A stretch of DNA of 64,000 nt from Flavobacterium defluvii (GTDB lineage: Bacteria; Bacteroidota; Bacteroidia; Flavobacteriales; Flavobacteriaceae), in NCBI RefSeq assembly GCF_900129555.1, contig NZ_FQWC01000001.1:124001-188000 (forward strand). Reading direction: 5' to 3'. Each line of letters begins with the position of its first letter. Position 1 is the first letter of the stretch. The translations under genes and the position numbers were made by a program. Under the pieces are notes generated by a model that saw nothing but the letters and a program-made list of their open reading frames with translations, was not told the origin of the DNA and did not search any database. Positions 45,463 through 53,844 of this stretch are shown here, piece by piece.

Positions 45463-46980
45463 ATGAACAAAAAAGTTATCCTTATGATTTTAGATGGTTG
45501 GGGAAAATCTCCTGACCCTAAAGTATCTGCAATAGACAATGCAAATGTTCCATTTATAAATAGTCTTTACAAAAATTACCCAAGCGCACAGCTGCGTACC
45601 GACGGATTAAACGTTGGTTTACCAGAAGGCCAAATGGGAAATAGTGAGGTTGGACACATGAATCTTGGTGCCGGAAGAATTGTTTATCAGGATTTAGCAA
45701 AAATTAATTTAGCTGTAGCCCATAAAACTCTTGCAAAAGAACAAGTTCTTATTGACGCTTTTACTTATGCAAAAGACAACAATAAAAAAGTACACTTTTT
45801 AGGATTAGTTTCGGATGGAGGTGTTCATTCTCATACTTCACACCTTCGCGGATTAATCGACGCTTCGCAGGAATATGGTTTAGATCAGGTTTATGTTCAC
45901 GCTTTTACAGACGGACGTGACGTTGATCCTAAATCGGGGGCAAAATACATTCATGATTTACAAGATTACATTAAAGATACTCCTGTAAAAATTGCTTCTA
46001 TTGTAGGTCGTTACTACGCAATGGATCGTGATAAACGTTGGGAACGTGTAAAATTAGCTTATGATCTTGTTGTAAACGGTGTTGGAACTCCATCAACAAA
46101 TCCGGTTTCAAGTGTTTTAGAAAGCTATGAAAAAGATGTTACTGATGAGTTTATCGAACCAGTTGTTATAGTAGATGAAAATGCAAAACCCCTTGCAACT
46201 ATTGTAGAAGGTGATGTTGTTATTTTCTTCAACTTTAGAACAGACAGAGGACGCGAACTTACTGAGGCGCTTTCTCAGCAGGATTTCCACGAGCAAAACA
46301 TGCATAAGTTAAACTTATATTATGTAACGCTTACAAACTATGACGAAACGTATCAAAACGTAAAAGTAGTTTACAACAAAGATAATATCACAGAAACTCT
46401 TGGTGAAGTTTTAGAAAAAGCAGGTAAAAAACAAATCCGTATTGCTGAAACTGAAAAATATCCACACGTAACATTCTTCTTCTCAGGTGGTAGAGAAACT
46501 CCTTTTGAAGGCGAATCAAGAATCCTGAGAAATTCTCCAAAAGTAGCAACTTACGATTTACAGCCTGAAATGAGTGCTTATGAATTAGCAGATGCTCTTG
46601 TTCCTGAATTGAACAAAGGCGAAGTTGATTTTGTTTGTTTAAATTTCGCAAACGGAGACATGGTGGGTCACACCGGAATCATGGAAGCTGCTATTAAAGC
46701 TTGTGAAGCTGTTGACGCTTGCGCGAAAAAAGTAATCGAAGCCGCTCTTGCAAATGATTACACTACAATCGTTATTGCTGACCACGGAAACTGCGAAACA
46801 ATGATTAATCCTGATGGAAGCCCAAATACGGCGCACACAACAAATCCAGTGCCGATTATTTTGGTTGACAAACAATTGAAAAATATTCAGGATGGTGTTT
46901 TAGGTGATATTGCTCCAACAATTTTAGAATTAATGGGAGTGCAGCAGCCAAACGCTATGACTTGTCATTCGTTACTATAA
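45463..46980 (+). CDS. gpmI: 2,3-bisphosphoglycerate-independent phosphoglycerate mutase
   Basis: GpmI interconverts 3- and 2-phosphoglycerate in glycolysis with two Mn ions and a phosphoserine intermediate. The 505-residue protein has the metal-binding DGWG at residues 11-14 and the catalytic serine Ser61 in GNSEVGHMNLGAGR. Further metal-site segments are DGRDVDPKSG, the FRTDRGRELT substrate region, NFANGDMVGHTG and IADHGNCE. All are intact. It is a stand-alone gene with its own promoter and terminator. Confidence 0.97.
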   Translation: MNKKVILMILDGWGKSPDPKVSAIDNANVPFINSLYKNYPSAQLRTDGLNVGLPEGQMGNSEVGHMNLGAGRIVYQDLAKINLAVAHKTLAKEQVLIDAFTYAKDNNKKVHFLGLVSDGGVHSHTSHLRGLIDASQEYGLDQVYVHAFTDGRDVDPKSGAKYIHDLQDYIKDTPVKIASIVGRYYAMDRDKRWERVKLAYDLVVNGVGTPSTNPVSSVLESYEKDVTDEFIEPVVIVDENAKPLATIVEGDVVIFFNFRTDRGRELTEALSQQDFHEQNMHKLNLYYVTLTNYDETYQNVKVVYNKDNITETLGEVLEKAGKKQIRIAETEKYPHVTFFFSGGRETPFEGESRILRNSPKVATYDLQPEMSAYELADALVPELNKGEVDFVCLNFANGDMVGHTGIMEAAIKACEAVDACAKKVIEAALANDYTTIVIADHGNCETMINPDGSPNTAHTTNPVPIILVDKQLKNIQDGVLGDIAPTILELMGVQQPNAMTCHSLL

Positions 46981-46998
46981 AAAATAATTTTTTATATA

Positions 46999-47032
46999 AA
47001 AAAGGGACTAATTTTAAAATTAGTCCCTTTTT
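46999..47032. terminator. Terminator of gpmI
   Basis: A 34-bp perfect palindrome (arms 46999-47015 and 47016-47032), with A and T runs at its ends, follows the stop codon by 18 bp. Confidence 0.88.
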
Positions 47033-47057
47033 GTTTTTAAGCATTTTTGGTGCCAGC

Positions 47058-47112
47058 CTGAGCGAAGTCGAAGGCACGTGCAGTAAAGATCGCGGGCTTC
47101 GACTTCGCTCAG
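47058..47112. repeat. REP-type hairpin with CTGAGCGAAGTCGAAG arms
   Basis: Arms 47058-47073 and 47097-47112 are a perfect 16-bp inverted repeat. This arm sequence is a familiar type of dispersed intergenic repeat in bacterial genomes. It is visibly more GC-rich than its surroundings and lies between convergent genes. Confidence 0.85.
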
Positions 47113-47139
47113 CCTGACATACGTTTCAACAATTAAATA

Positions 47140-48393
47140 TCAAATAATAAAAAAATGATACAACTGCTCAACACCATAAATCACAAGTCCAATAACACCG
47201 CCAACTAAAGTTCCGTTGATTCTGATGTATTGAAGATCTTTTCCTATTTCTAATTCCAGTTTTTCCGAAACTTCTTTTCCGTCCCAGCTTTTTACGGTTG
47301 ATGATATTAAATCTCCAATTACTTTTTTATTATTTAGAAGAACCGATAACAAATCGTTTTTAATGAAATTATTGATTTTGTCAATCATAATTGAATCTTC
47401 TTTGATTCCGTTTCCAAAAGTCTGGATAAGGCTTGAAATACTATTTTTAATCGAAGAATTATCACCTTTGTCTAAATCATTGGTTATCGAAAGTTTTATT
47501 TCATCCCAAATTCCATTGATATAATCCTGAACTTCTTTTTTCCCAACAAAACCTAAAATCATATCGTTGATTTTAACTCTCATTTCTTCCGAATTTTTTA
47601 CTTTTTCCAGAAAATTGAAAATGTATTCATCAATTTTTAAACGCACAGCGCTTTCAGGTTTTTTGGCTTCATTTAAAAAATCCTGCAAACCATTAAAAAC
47701 GCCTTCTGTAATACTTTTATCCGCAAGTCCGAAACTTAAAAACGGGGTCGACGCTTTTACTTTCTGCCTGATTAAATCTTTATTATTAGTTAATTCGCTG
47801 CTCATCACTTCCAGAAGATTCGTCAGCATTTGATTTTTTAAATCCCCTTTCTGTAAAGGTTCTAAAGCCACTGCAACCCAATTTCCAAAATTTATTCCTT
47901 CTAGTTTTTCTTTAAACTGAACCTGAATAAATCTTTTGATATCTTCATCTTTTATCGCTTTTAAAATTCCCGGAATAATATTCACCGAAACAACAGAAGC
48001 AATCTTATCTGCATTTTCTTCCTGAGAAAGCCAATCTGAAGCTTTTGTGGCAAAATTAAATTCGTCAAGTTTAATTTCCAGTTTTTCCCTATTGAGGAAT
48101 TCTTCTGAAACAAAATTTCCAAGGTTTTCTCCAATTTCATTTTTCTTAGTCGGAATAATAGCTGTGTGCCAAATCGGGATTCCCAGCGGATGACGAAACA
48201 GAGCCACAACGGCAAACCAATCGGCAATTCCGCCAACCATTGCCGCTTCGCTAAACGCCTGTAAAATGGGAATTTTAAAATAAATAGCAATTATAAAAAG
48301 TAATACCGCAAATCCTAAAAGTCCCAAAGCGGTTCGCTGCATTCGTCGCAAAGCCTTTACTTTAGATATATCCTGATCTATAATAGTTTTCAT
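47140..48393 (-). CDS. DUF445 family membrane protein
   Basis: This 417-residue protein of the YjiN/DUF445 family has two N-terminal membrane segments (about residues 19-38 and 45-65, with EAAMVGGIADWFAVVALFRHPLG as the family signature). A long helical middle region and a C-terminal membrane segment (LVGGVIGLVIYGVEQLYHFF) follow. The function is unknown. A GIPIWHTAIIPTKKNEIGENLG motif after the first hairpin is conserved in the family. It is monocistronic. Confidence 0.88.
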   Translation of the reverse strand: MKTIIDQDISKVKALRRMQRTALGLLGFAVLLFIIAIYFKIPILQAFSEAAMVGGIADWFAVVALFRHPLGIPIWHTAIIPTKKNEIGENLGNFVSEEFLNREKLEIKLDEFNFATKASDWLSQEENADKIASVVSVNIIPGILKAIKDEDIKRFIQVQFKEKLEGINFGNWVAVALEPLQKGDLKNQMLTNLLEVMSSELTNNKDLIRQKVKASTPFLSFGLADKSITEGVFNGLQDFLNEAKKPESAVRLKIDEYIFNFLEKVKNSEEMRVKINDMILGFVGKKEVQDYINGIWDEIKLSITNDLDKGDNSSIKNSISSLIQTFGNGIKEDSIMIDKINNFIKNDLLSVLLNNKKVIGDLISSTVKSWDGKEVSEKLELEIGKDLQYIRINGTLVGGVIGLVIYGVEQLYHFFII

Positions 48394-48464
48394 GATTTTA
48401 CATATTTTTACTACTAATTTAAGGCTTTTTTACGAGAAACTTATTTTACGCTACTTATAAAATA

Positions 48465-48561
48465 GCCAAGAATTCACGAATTTTATTTAAAAACAAATAC
48501 TTTATTTGTGTAATCTTCTTTTTTTTAAATTTTGTTTTGAGATAATTCGTGAATTCGTGGC
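48465..48561. repeat. Small inverted-repeat element upstream of map
   Basis: Arms 48465-48482 and 48544-48561 pair at 17 of 18 positions (GCCA[A/C]GAATTCACGAATT). An inner stem ACAAATA/TATTTGT (48493-48509) is present. The arm differs by one base and one indel from the ends of the GxxExxY element on the other side of map, so it may be a deleted relative of it. Confidence 0.7.
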
Positions 48562-48598
48562 GAAAAAAAATAACTCCAAAAATTTTAATTAAAAATTG

Positions 48599-48606
48599 TA
48601 CTTTTG
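48599..48606 (+). promoter_or_regulatory. -7 box for map
   Basis: TACTTTTG matches TAnnTTTG and lies 21 bp before the ATG at 48628. It covers the alternative TTG start at 48604, which supports the ATG. Confidence 0.6.
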
Positions 48607-48627
48607 CCAACTGAAAATCTGAAAAAT

Positions 48628-49446
48628 ATGATCATCCAAAAAACCAGAGAAGAAATCGAATTAATGCGCGAAAGTGCTTTGATCGTTTCAAAAACATTAG
48701 GAATGATTGCTTCTGAAATTAAAGAAGGAGTTACTACATTATATCTAGATAAATTAGCCGAAGAATTCATACGTGATCACGGTGCAGTTCCTAGTTTCTT
48801 AGGATTATACGGTTTCCCGAATTCACTTTGCATGAGTCCGAATTCTCAGGTGGTACACGGAATTCCGAATAATATTCCTTTACAAAGCGGTGATGTAATT
48901 TCTGTAGATTGCGGTGCTTTTAAAAATGGATACCACGGAGATCATGCTTACAGTTTCGAAATTGGAGAAGTTGCACCGGAAGTTAAAAAACTTTTACAGG
49001 TAACTAAAGAATCTCTTTACGTTGGAATTAGAGAATTTAAAGCAGGAAATCGCGTTGAAGATGTTGGAAATGCGATTCAAAAATATACTGAAGCTCACGG
49101 TTACGGTGTTGTTCGTGAATTGGTTGGACACGGTGTTGGACAAAAAATGCACGAAGAACCGGAAATGCCAAACTACGGAAAACGCGGACGCGGAAAACTT
49201 TTCGTTGAAGGAATGGTAGTTGCTATTGAACCTATGATCAATATGGGAACACGTAATATCAAACAACACAAAGACGGCTGGACAATCACAACAGCAGACG
49301 GAAAACCTAGCGCACATTTCGAACATGACGTAGCTTTAGTTGATGGAAAACCGGAATTATTATCGACTTTCCAATACATCTACAAAGCTTTAGGAATCGA
49401 AAGCAATGAAGAAGACGAATTCAGAAAAGTGCCGCTTGTATTATAA
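48628..49446 (+). CDS. map: Methionine aminopeptidase, type I
   Basis: MAP removes initiator methionine from nascent proteins. The 272-residue enzyme (from the chosen start MIIQKTREEIELMRES) has the pita-bread fold signatures. These are the metal-ligand region VISVDCGAFKNGYHGDHA, the second site ELVGHGVGQKMHEEP, and EPMINMG near the C-terminus. There is no N-terminal zinc extension, so it is the short bacterial type Ia. The stop codon overlaps the first bases of the following inverted repeat, so the element lies directly against this gene. Confidence 0.95.
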   Translation: MIIQKTREEIELMRESALIVSKTLGMIASEIKEGVTTLYLDKLAEEFIRDHGAVPSFLGLYGFPNSLCMSPNSQVVHGIPNNIPLQSGDVISVDCGAFKNGYHGDHAYSFEIGEVAPEVKKLLQVTKESLYVGIREFKAGNRVEDVGNAIQKYTEAHGYGVVRELVGHGVGQKMHEEPEMPNYGKRGRGKLFVEGMVVAIEPMINMGTRNIKQHKDGWTITTADGKPSAHFEHDVALVDGKPELLSTFQYIYKALGIESNEEDEFRKVPLVL

Positions 49447-49954
49447 CACGGATTTCACGAATTTGCACGGATTTGTGTTACCGTAAAAATTACACTAAAA
49501 TGAATGATTAAATGATGAGTGAATTATATTTAAGGGATGAATCCTATAAAATTATTGGAATTTGTATGGAAGTCCATAAAATTTTAGGAAAAGGACATAG
49601 TGAAAAGGTTTATGGAGATGCTTTAGAATATGAATTTCAACGAAATGAGATTCCGTACAATAGAGAATTAAGATATAATATTACTTATAAAGATATCATA
49701 TTACCAAGTTACTATTTTGCAGATTTTGTTATTTTCGATGAAATTATTTTAGAACTAAAAGCAATTGCGACATTAACAACAAGTGAGATCAAGCAAACAT
49801 TAAATTATTTGGCTGCATCTAAGAATAAACTAGGTTTATTAGTGAATTTTGGAGAAGATAGCCTCAAATACAAAAGAATAATATTATAACCCAAATCAAA
49901 GTTCGTGAAATTTCACCGCAACTATAATTAGTGTCAATTTGTGAAATTCGTGTT
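49445..49954. mobile_element. 510-bp GxxExxY element with terminal inverted repeats
   Basis: The ends 49445-49463 and 49936-49954 are inverted copies matching at 17 of 19 positions (AACACGGATTTCACGAATT at the left). Weaker similarity extends about ten bases inward, built from the unit CACGAATTT. The only gene inside is the GxxExxY nuclease. The left end overlaps the map stop codon and the right end lies just before the methyltransferase start. No target duplication is clear and there is no transposase, so mobility is inference. Confidence 0.6.
49512..49889 (+). CDS. GxxExxY family PD-(D/E)XK nuclease-like protein
   Basis: This 125-residue protein carries the naming motif as GHSEKVY (residues 28-34) and a PD-(D/E)XK-type active site: Asp71 (FADFVIFDE), Glu81 and Lys83 (ELKAI). 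The whole putative nuclease core is intact. The family's function is not established. The gene has ATG at 49512 with another ATG directly after it. It is the only gene between two inverted repeats and differs in context from the housekeeping genes on both sides. Confidence 0.85.
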   Translation: MMSELYLRDESYKIIGICMEVHKILGKGHSEKVYGDALEYEFQRNEIPYNRELRYNITYKDIILPSYYFADFVIFDEIILELKAIATLTTSEIKQTLNYLAASKNKLGLLVNFGEDSLKYKRIIL

Positions 49955-49969
49955 CAAATTTATTTAACT

Positions 49970-50743
49970 GTGAAAAAACTTTTCAAATTAGTTTTAAATA
50001 CTATTCCCCGCCCTTTATTAATTCGTTTGAGTTATGTGGCGCGGCCAATTTTAGCATTCTCATTAAAAGGAGATAAATTTACTGATCCTATTGATGGCAG
50101 AAGCTTTAAATCATTTTTACCTTACGGATACGGAAAGCAGCGTAATAATGTGCTTTCGCCAAGTACACTTTCGTTAGAAAGACACCGTTTACTTTGGCTG
50201 TATCTAAACGATCAGACTGATTTTTTTACAGCTCCGAAAAAAGTATTACACTTTGCGCCGGAACAGGCTTTTTATAAAAGATTCCGCAAACAGAAAAATC
50301 TTGATTACACAACAACCGATTTATTTTCGCCTTTGGCCGATGTAAAAGCAGATATTTGTAATCTGCCTTTCAAAGACAACGAATATGATGTGATTTTATG
50401 TAATCACGTTTTAGAACATATTCCGGATGACACAAAAGCAATGCAGGAATTACACCGTGTTTTAAAACCGGGCGGAATGGCTATTTTACAAATTCCACAA
50501 GATTTAAACCGTGATGTTACTTTTGCAGACGATTCGATTACAGACCAAAAAGAACGTGCGAGAATATTTGGCCAGTACGATCATGTTCGTATTTATGGAC
50601 GCGATTATTTTGACAAATTAAGAAGCATTGGTTTTATTGTTATTGAAGAAGATTATACTAACAAAATCGCACCAGAATTGGTAGAAAAATACTGTTTGGC
50701 AAAAGGAGAAATTATTCCTCTTTGTTTTAAACAGGAAAACTAA
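49970..50743 (+). CDS. Class I SAM-dependent methyltransferase
   Basis: This protein of about 257 residues has a methyltransferase domain around VLHFAPEQAFYKRF, the Asp/Ile pattern ADICNLPFKDNEYDVILCNHVLEHIPDD and LKPGGMAILQIP, typical of methyltransferase-11-type folds. The target is unknown. The frame is open from a GTG at 49931, but that codon lies in the inverted-repeat end of the neighbouring element. I therefore prefer the GTG at 49970 (KKLFKLVLNTIPRP). Its promoter may be read-through from map or lie inside the element. Confidence 0.83.
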   Translation: MKKLFKLVLNTIPRPLLIRLSYVARPILAFSLKGDKFTDPIDGRSFKSFLPYGYGKQRNNVLSPSTLSLERHRLLWLYLNDQTDFFTAPKKVLHFAPEQAFYKRFRKQKNLDYTTTDLFSPLADVKADICNLPFKDNEYDVILCNHVLEHIPDDTKAMQELHRVLKPGGMAILQIPQDLNRDVTFADDSITDQKERARIFGQYDHVRIYGRDYFDKLRSIGFIVIEEDYTNKIAPELVEKYCLAKGEIIPLCFKQEN

Positions 50744-50775
50744 TTTTTCTCCATACAATGATATAAGTTCATTAA

Positions 50776-50815
50776 AAAAGAGTTTTCAAATTATTGATAT
50801 TTTGAAAACTCTTTT
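50776..50815 (+). terminator. Terminator after the methyltransferase
   Basis: Arms 50776-50790 and 50801-50815 form a perfect 15-bp stem with a 10-nt loop, followed by T-rich sequence. Confidence 0.88.
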
Positions 50816-50862
50816 ATTTTTTTGCCCTATTCTAAATTATAAGCCAACCAAATCCCTAAACC

Positions 50863-53763
50863 TTGGAACCTACAAAATCATTTCAGTTCTGTTTTGACAT
50901 CAGTTTTGACAAAAATCTTAATGCTCATATTCCAACTTCTTACATCGTTGAGGATACTGATGAAATCAAGTATTTAGACAAAAAAGCAACTCTGGGCATA
51001 ATTGAAAGCTTCGGAATTGTTTATGACGATTTAGATTCGAATACCAAAAAAATTCTAACGGCTTGTGAATCTTTAAAACCTGAATTTATTTTCAAGAAAT
51101 TCAGCGCCAAAATCAAATCGGCTAAAACTATTGCTGATTTACAAAAAGATTCAAAAATTGAATTTGCCATTCGTCAGCATTTAAAATTTCATTTAAGTTC
51201 TTTTTACGATTTAATTGTAAAAGAACAATTCCCTTTGTCTTTAAATCTCGGACCAGAAAAAGATTTTTACCGTTCAAAAGTAAATATAAAACCGCTTTAT
51301 TTTGAGCCGCAGATTCAGTTTGACAAACACGCAGAAGGAATTACTTATGCCCTTTCGTTAAAAGAAAACGAAAAAGCTTTCCTCCCAATGGACAGCACTG
51401 TGGATATTCTTTTAGATGAACCGGGCTGGTTAATTATCAATAAAAAATTAGGTCAGTTAAAAGAGCTTAATGCTAAAAAACTAATGCCTTTTTTGAAGAA
51501 AAAATCCATCGAAATCCCATCAAAATTAGTCGATGATTATTTCAAAAGTTTTATTCCGGAAATCGCTAAAAAAATTGATATTGAAGCTACGGGTTTCGAA
51601 ATTGAACTTCGCGACAAACTGATTTCCTGTACTATTCAACCGGTTTATGATTTCTTTAAAAACTGTTATTATCTTAATCTTTATTTTAATTACAACGGCT
51701 ATTCATTTGATGCGAGTAAAACGAAAAAAACACATTCGTTTGTAGATTTCAGTATTGCCAATGAACCGAAAATAATTCAATTCAAACGTAATACAGATGA
51801 AAATTTCTATACAGATAAATTACTCGAAATTGGCTTAGTAAAAATCAAAAATGAGTTATTCGGATTGAATTCTGAAGCCGAAAGTTCTGATCCTTATATC
51901 AATATTCAGTTAATAATTGATAATAAAGAAAAACTGAAAAGCTTAGGTTTTGACATTCAAAACTTAAAACTCGAAAGCAAAGAAATCATTACTTCAAATC
52001 ACACTATTTCGGCTTCGAAAGATGTAAACGGAGATTGGTTTGACATTAAAATTATTATTACTGTTGGCAATTATAAAATCAATTTCAGCGAAATTATTCC
52101 AAATATAAAAAGTAAGGAAAGGCTTTTTGCATTGCCTGACGGAAACTATTTTTTAATTCCGCTGGAATGGTTCAGTAAATATGGTTCTCTGGCAAAACTG
52201 TCAAAAACAGAAGGAAAAACTTTGCTTTTACGCAAAAGCAATTTTACGGCTTTGGATGCCATTCCGGAAATCAAAGACGAAGTAACAGCCCAAGTTAAAT
52301 ACACATCTTCTGATTTATTAAAAGCAACTTTAAGACCTTATCAGATCGATGGCGTAAAATGGCTCTTAGGACATTTCAACTCCAATCTTGGCGCTTGTCT
52401 GGCCGATGATATGGGACTTGGAAAAACATTACAGACTCTGGCAGTTTTGGTTGCCGTTCAGGAACAATTAGGGTTCACAACTAAAACCACCAATTTTGAT
52501 TTATTTGCCAACGAAACCACGATTGAAAGAGAACCGCTAAAAGCTTTAATTGTTTTACCTTCTTCATTGGTTTTTAACTGGTTTAATGAAGCTGGAAAAT
52601 TCACGCCGCATTTTTCGAGAATGCAATATGTAGGTAATGATAGAAAACAATTAGCCGCAAGATTAGCCACAACAGATTTGATTTTTACTAGTTACAGCAT
52701 CATTCATCGTGATATTTCAATTTTAGAGAAGTATGATTTTCGCTATTTAATTTTGGATGAAAGTCAATATATTAAAAATAAAAATTCTAAGATTTTTAAA
52801 GCCATAAATAAAATAAGTACAGGACATAAAATTGCACTGAGCGGTACGCCAATCGAAAACTCACTTGACGATTTATGGTCGCAGATGCAGTTTATAAATC
52901 CTGATATTTTGGGCAGTTATAATTTTTTTGTTGACAATTTTAAAAATCCAATTGAGAAAAAACAGAACGAAGATGTTTTATCTGAATTGAAAAATCTCGT
53001 TCAGCCTTATATTTTAAGACGAACTAAAGAACAGGTTTTAAAAGATTTACCAGAATTATCTGAGCAGATTTATTATTGTGATATGGATCCTGAACAGGAA
53101 AAATTATACGAACAGGAAAAATCAAAAGCTCGTAATTTCCTTTTAAAAACTGATGGCACAGGTCCGGACAAAATCAGCATTATTAATACGCTGATGAAGT
53201 TAAGACAATTGAGTAATCACCCAAAAATGGTCGATCAGGAATCTGAAATTGATTCGGGAAAATATATTGCGGTTACTAATTATCTGGAAAATTTAGTAAA
53301 AGCAAAACAGAAAGTAATCATTTTCAGTTCGTTTGTTACCAACCTGAATTTTTATACAGATTGGTGCAAAGAAAACAAAATAACCTATTGTGAAATTACA
53401 GGCGAAACGCCTGCAAGTAAAAGAGAACAAGAAGTAAAATTATTTCAGGAAAAAGAAGAACCTTTATTATTTTTTATTTCGCTAAAAGCCGGAGGTGTTG
53501 GTTTGAATATTACCAAAGCTTCTTACGTTTTATTTCTAGACCCGTGGTGGAATCCTTTTGCTGAAAAACAGGGAGTTGGACGAGCGCACCGAATTGGACA
53601 AATGAACAAAGTCAACGTAATTCGTTTTATTTCTAAAAATACGGTAGAAGAAAAAATCATCAAACTACAGGAAAACAAAAAGCTTTTATCAGATTCGCTT
53701 TTAGAAGAAAGTTATATCAATGATGAAATCGAAGCCAATTTAGAATACATTCTGAATTCTTAA
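50863..53763 (+). CDS. SNF2-family DEAD/DEAH helicase
   Basis: This 966-residue ATPase belongs to the SNF2/RapA superfamily. The N-terminal half (about 1-490) is a beta-rich region of no recognised domain. Helicase motifs follow: DDMGLGKTLQT (Walker A, about 515), DESQ (motif II), SGTPIENSL (motif III), then the C-terminal helicase domain with VIIFSSF, SLKAGGVGLNIT and DPWWNPFAEKQGVGRAHRIGQ. It probably remodels or translocates on DNA. The gene uses a TTG start at 50863, because a stop lies just upstream and no ATG is available before about residue 175. Confidence 0.9.
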   Translation: MEPTKSFQFCFDISFDKNLNAHIPTSYIVEDTDEIKYLDKKATLGIIESFGIVYDDLDSNTKKILTACESLKPEFIFKKFSAKIKSAKTIADLQKDSKIEFAIRQHLKFHLSSFYDLIVKEQFPLSLNLGPEKDFYRSKVNIKPLYFEPQIQFDKHAEGITYALSLKENEKAFLPMDSTVDILLDEPGWLIINKKLGQLKELNAKKLMPFLKKKSIEIPSKLVDDYFKSFIPEIAKKIDIEATGFEIELRDKLISCTIQPVYDFFKNCYYLNLYFNYNGYSFDASKTKKTHSFVDFSIANEPKIIQFKRNTDENFYTDKLLEIGLVKIKNELFGLNSEAESSDPYINIQLIIDNKEKLKSLGFDIQNLKLESKEIITSNHTISASKDVNGDWFDIKIIITVGNYKINFSEIIPNIKSKERLFALPDGNYFLIPLEWFSKYGSLAKLSKTEGKTLLLRKSNFTALDAIPEIKDEVTAQVKYTSSDLLKATLRPYQIDGVKWLLGHFNSNLGACLADDMGLGKTLQTLAVLVAVQEQLGFTTKTTNFDLFANETTIEREPLKALIVLPSSLVFNWFNEAGKFTPHFSRMQYVGNDRKQLAARLATTDLIFTSYSIIHRDISILEKYDFRYLILDESQYIKNKNSKIFKAINKISTGHKIALSGTPIENSLDDLWSQMQFINPDILGSYNFFVDNFKNPIEKKQNEDVLSELKNLVQPYILRRTKEQVLKDLPELSEQIYYCDMDPEQEKLYEQEKSKARNFLLKTDGTGPDKISIINTLMKLRQLSNHPKMVDQESEIDSGKYIAVTNYLENLVKAKQKVIIFSSFVTNLNFYTDWCKENKITYCEITGETPASKREQEVKLFQEKEEPLLFFISLKAGGVGLNITKASYVLFLDPWWNPFAEKQGVGRAHRIGQMNKVNVIRFISKNTVEEKIIKLQENKKLLSDSLLEESYINDEIEANLEYILNS

Positions 53764-53783
53764 AATTGCCCGATCCAATAAAT

Positions 53784-53844
53784 GGCATCTTATTACGTTT
53801 AATAAAATTCTTATATTTACAATCTTACAACGTAATAAGATGCC
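53784..53844. promoter_or_regulatory. Perfect inverted repeat spanning the plug-protein start codon
   Basis: Arms 53784-53799 (GGCATCTTATTACGTT) and 53829-53844 are exact inverted copies of 16 bp separated by 29 bp. The right arm contains the ATG at 53840. A weak -7-like TATATTTA lies between the arms at about 53812. In a read-through transcript the start codon would be locked in a 16-bp stem. In a transcript from the local promoter it would be free. Confidence 0.7.

Noticed and set aside
48604..48627. TTG at 48604 as start of map
   Set aside because: The codon overlaps the -7 promoter box, so transcription would begin after it.
49445..49954. GxxExxY gene as part of a toxin-antitoxin or restriction system
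   Set aside because: There is no partner gene or methylase in the element, and the neighbouring methyltransferase is not of DNA-methylase type.
49931..49969. GTG at 49931 as start of the methyltransferase
   Set aside because: It lies in the inverted-repeat end of the GxxExxY element. The added residues are repeat-derived and a GTG at 49970 gives a natural N-terminus.
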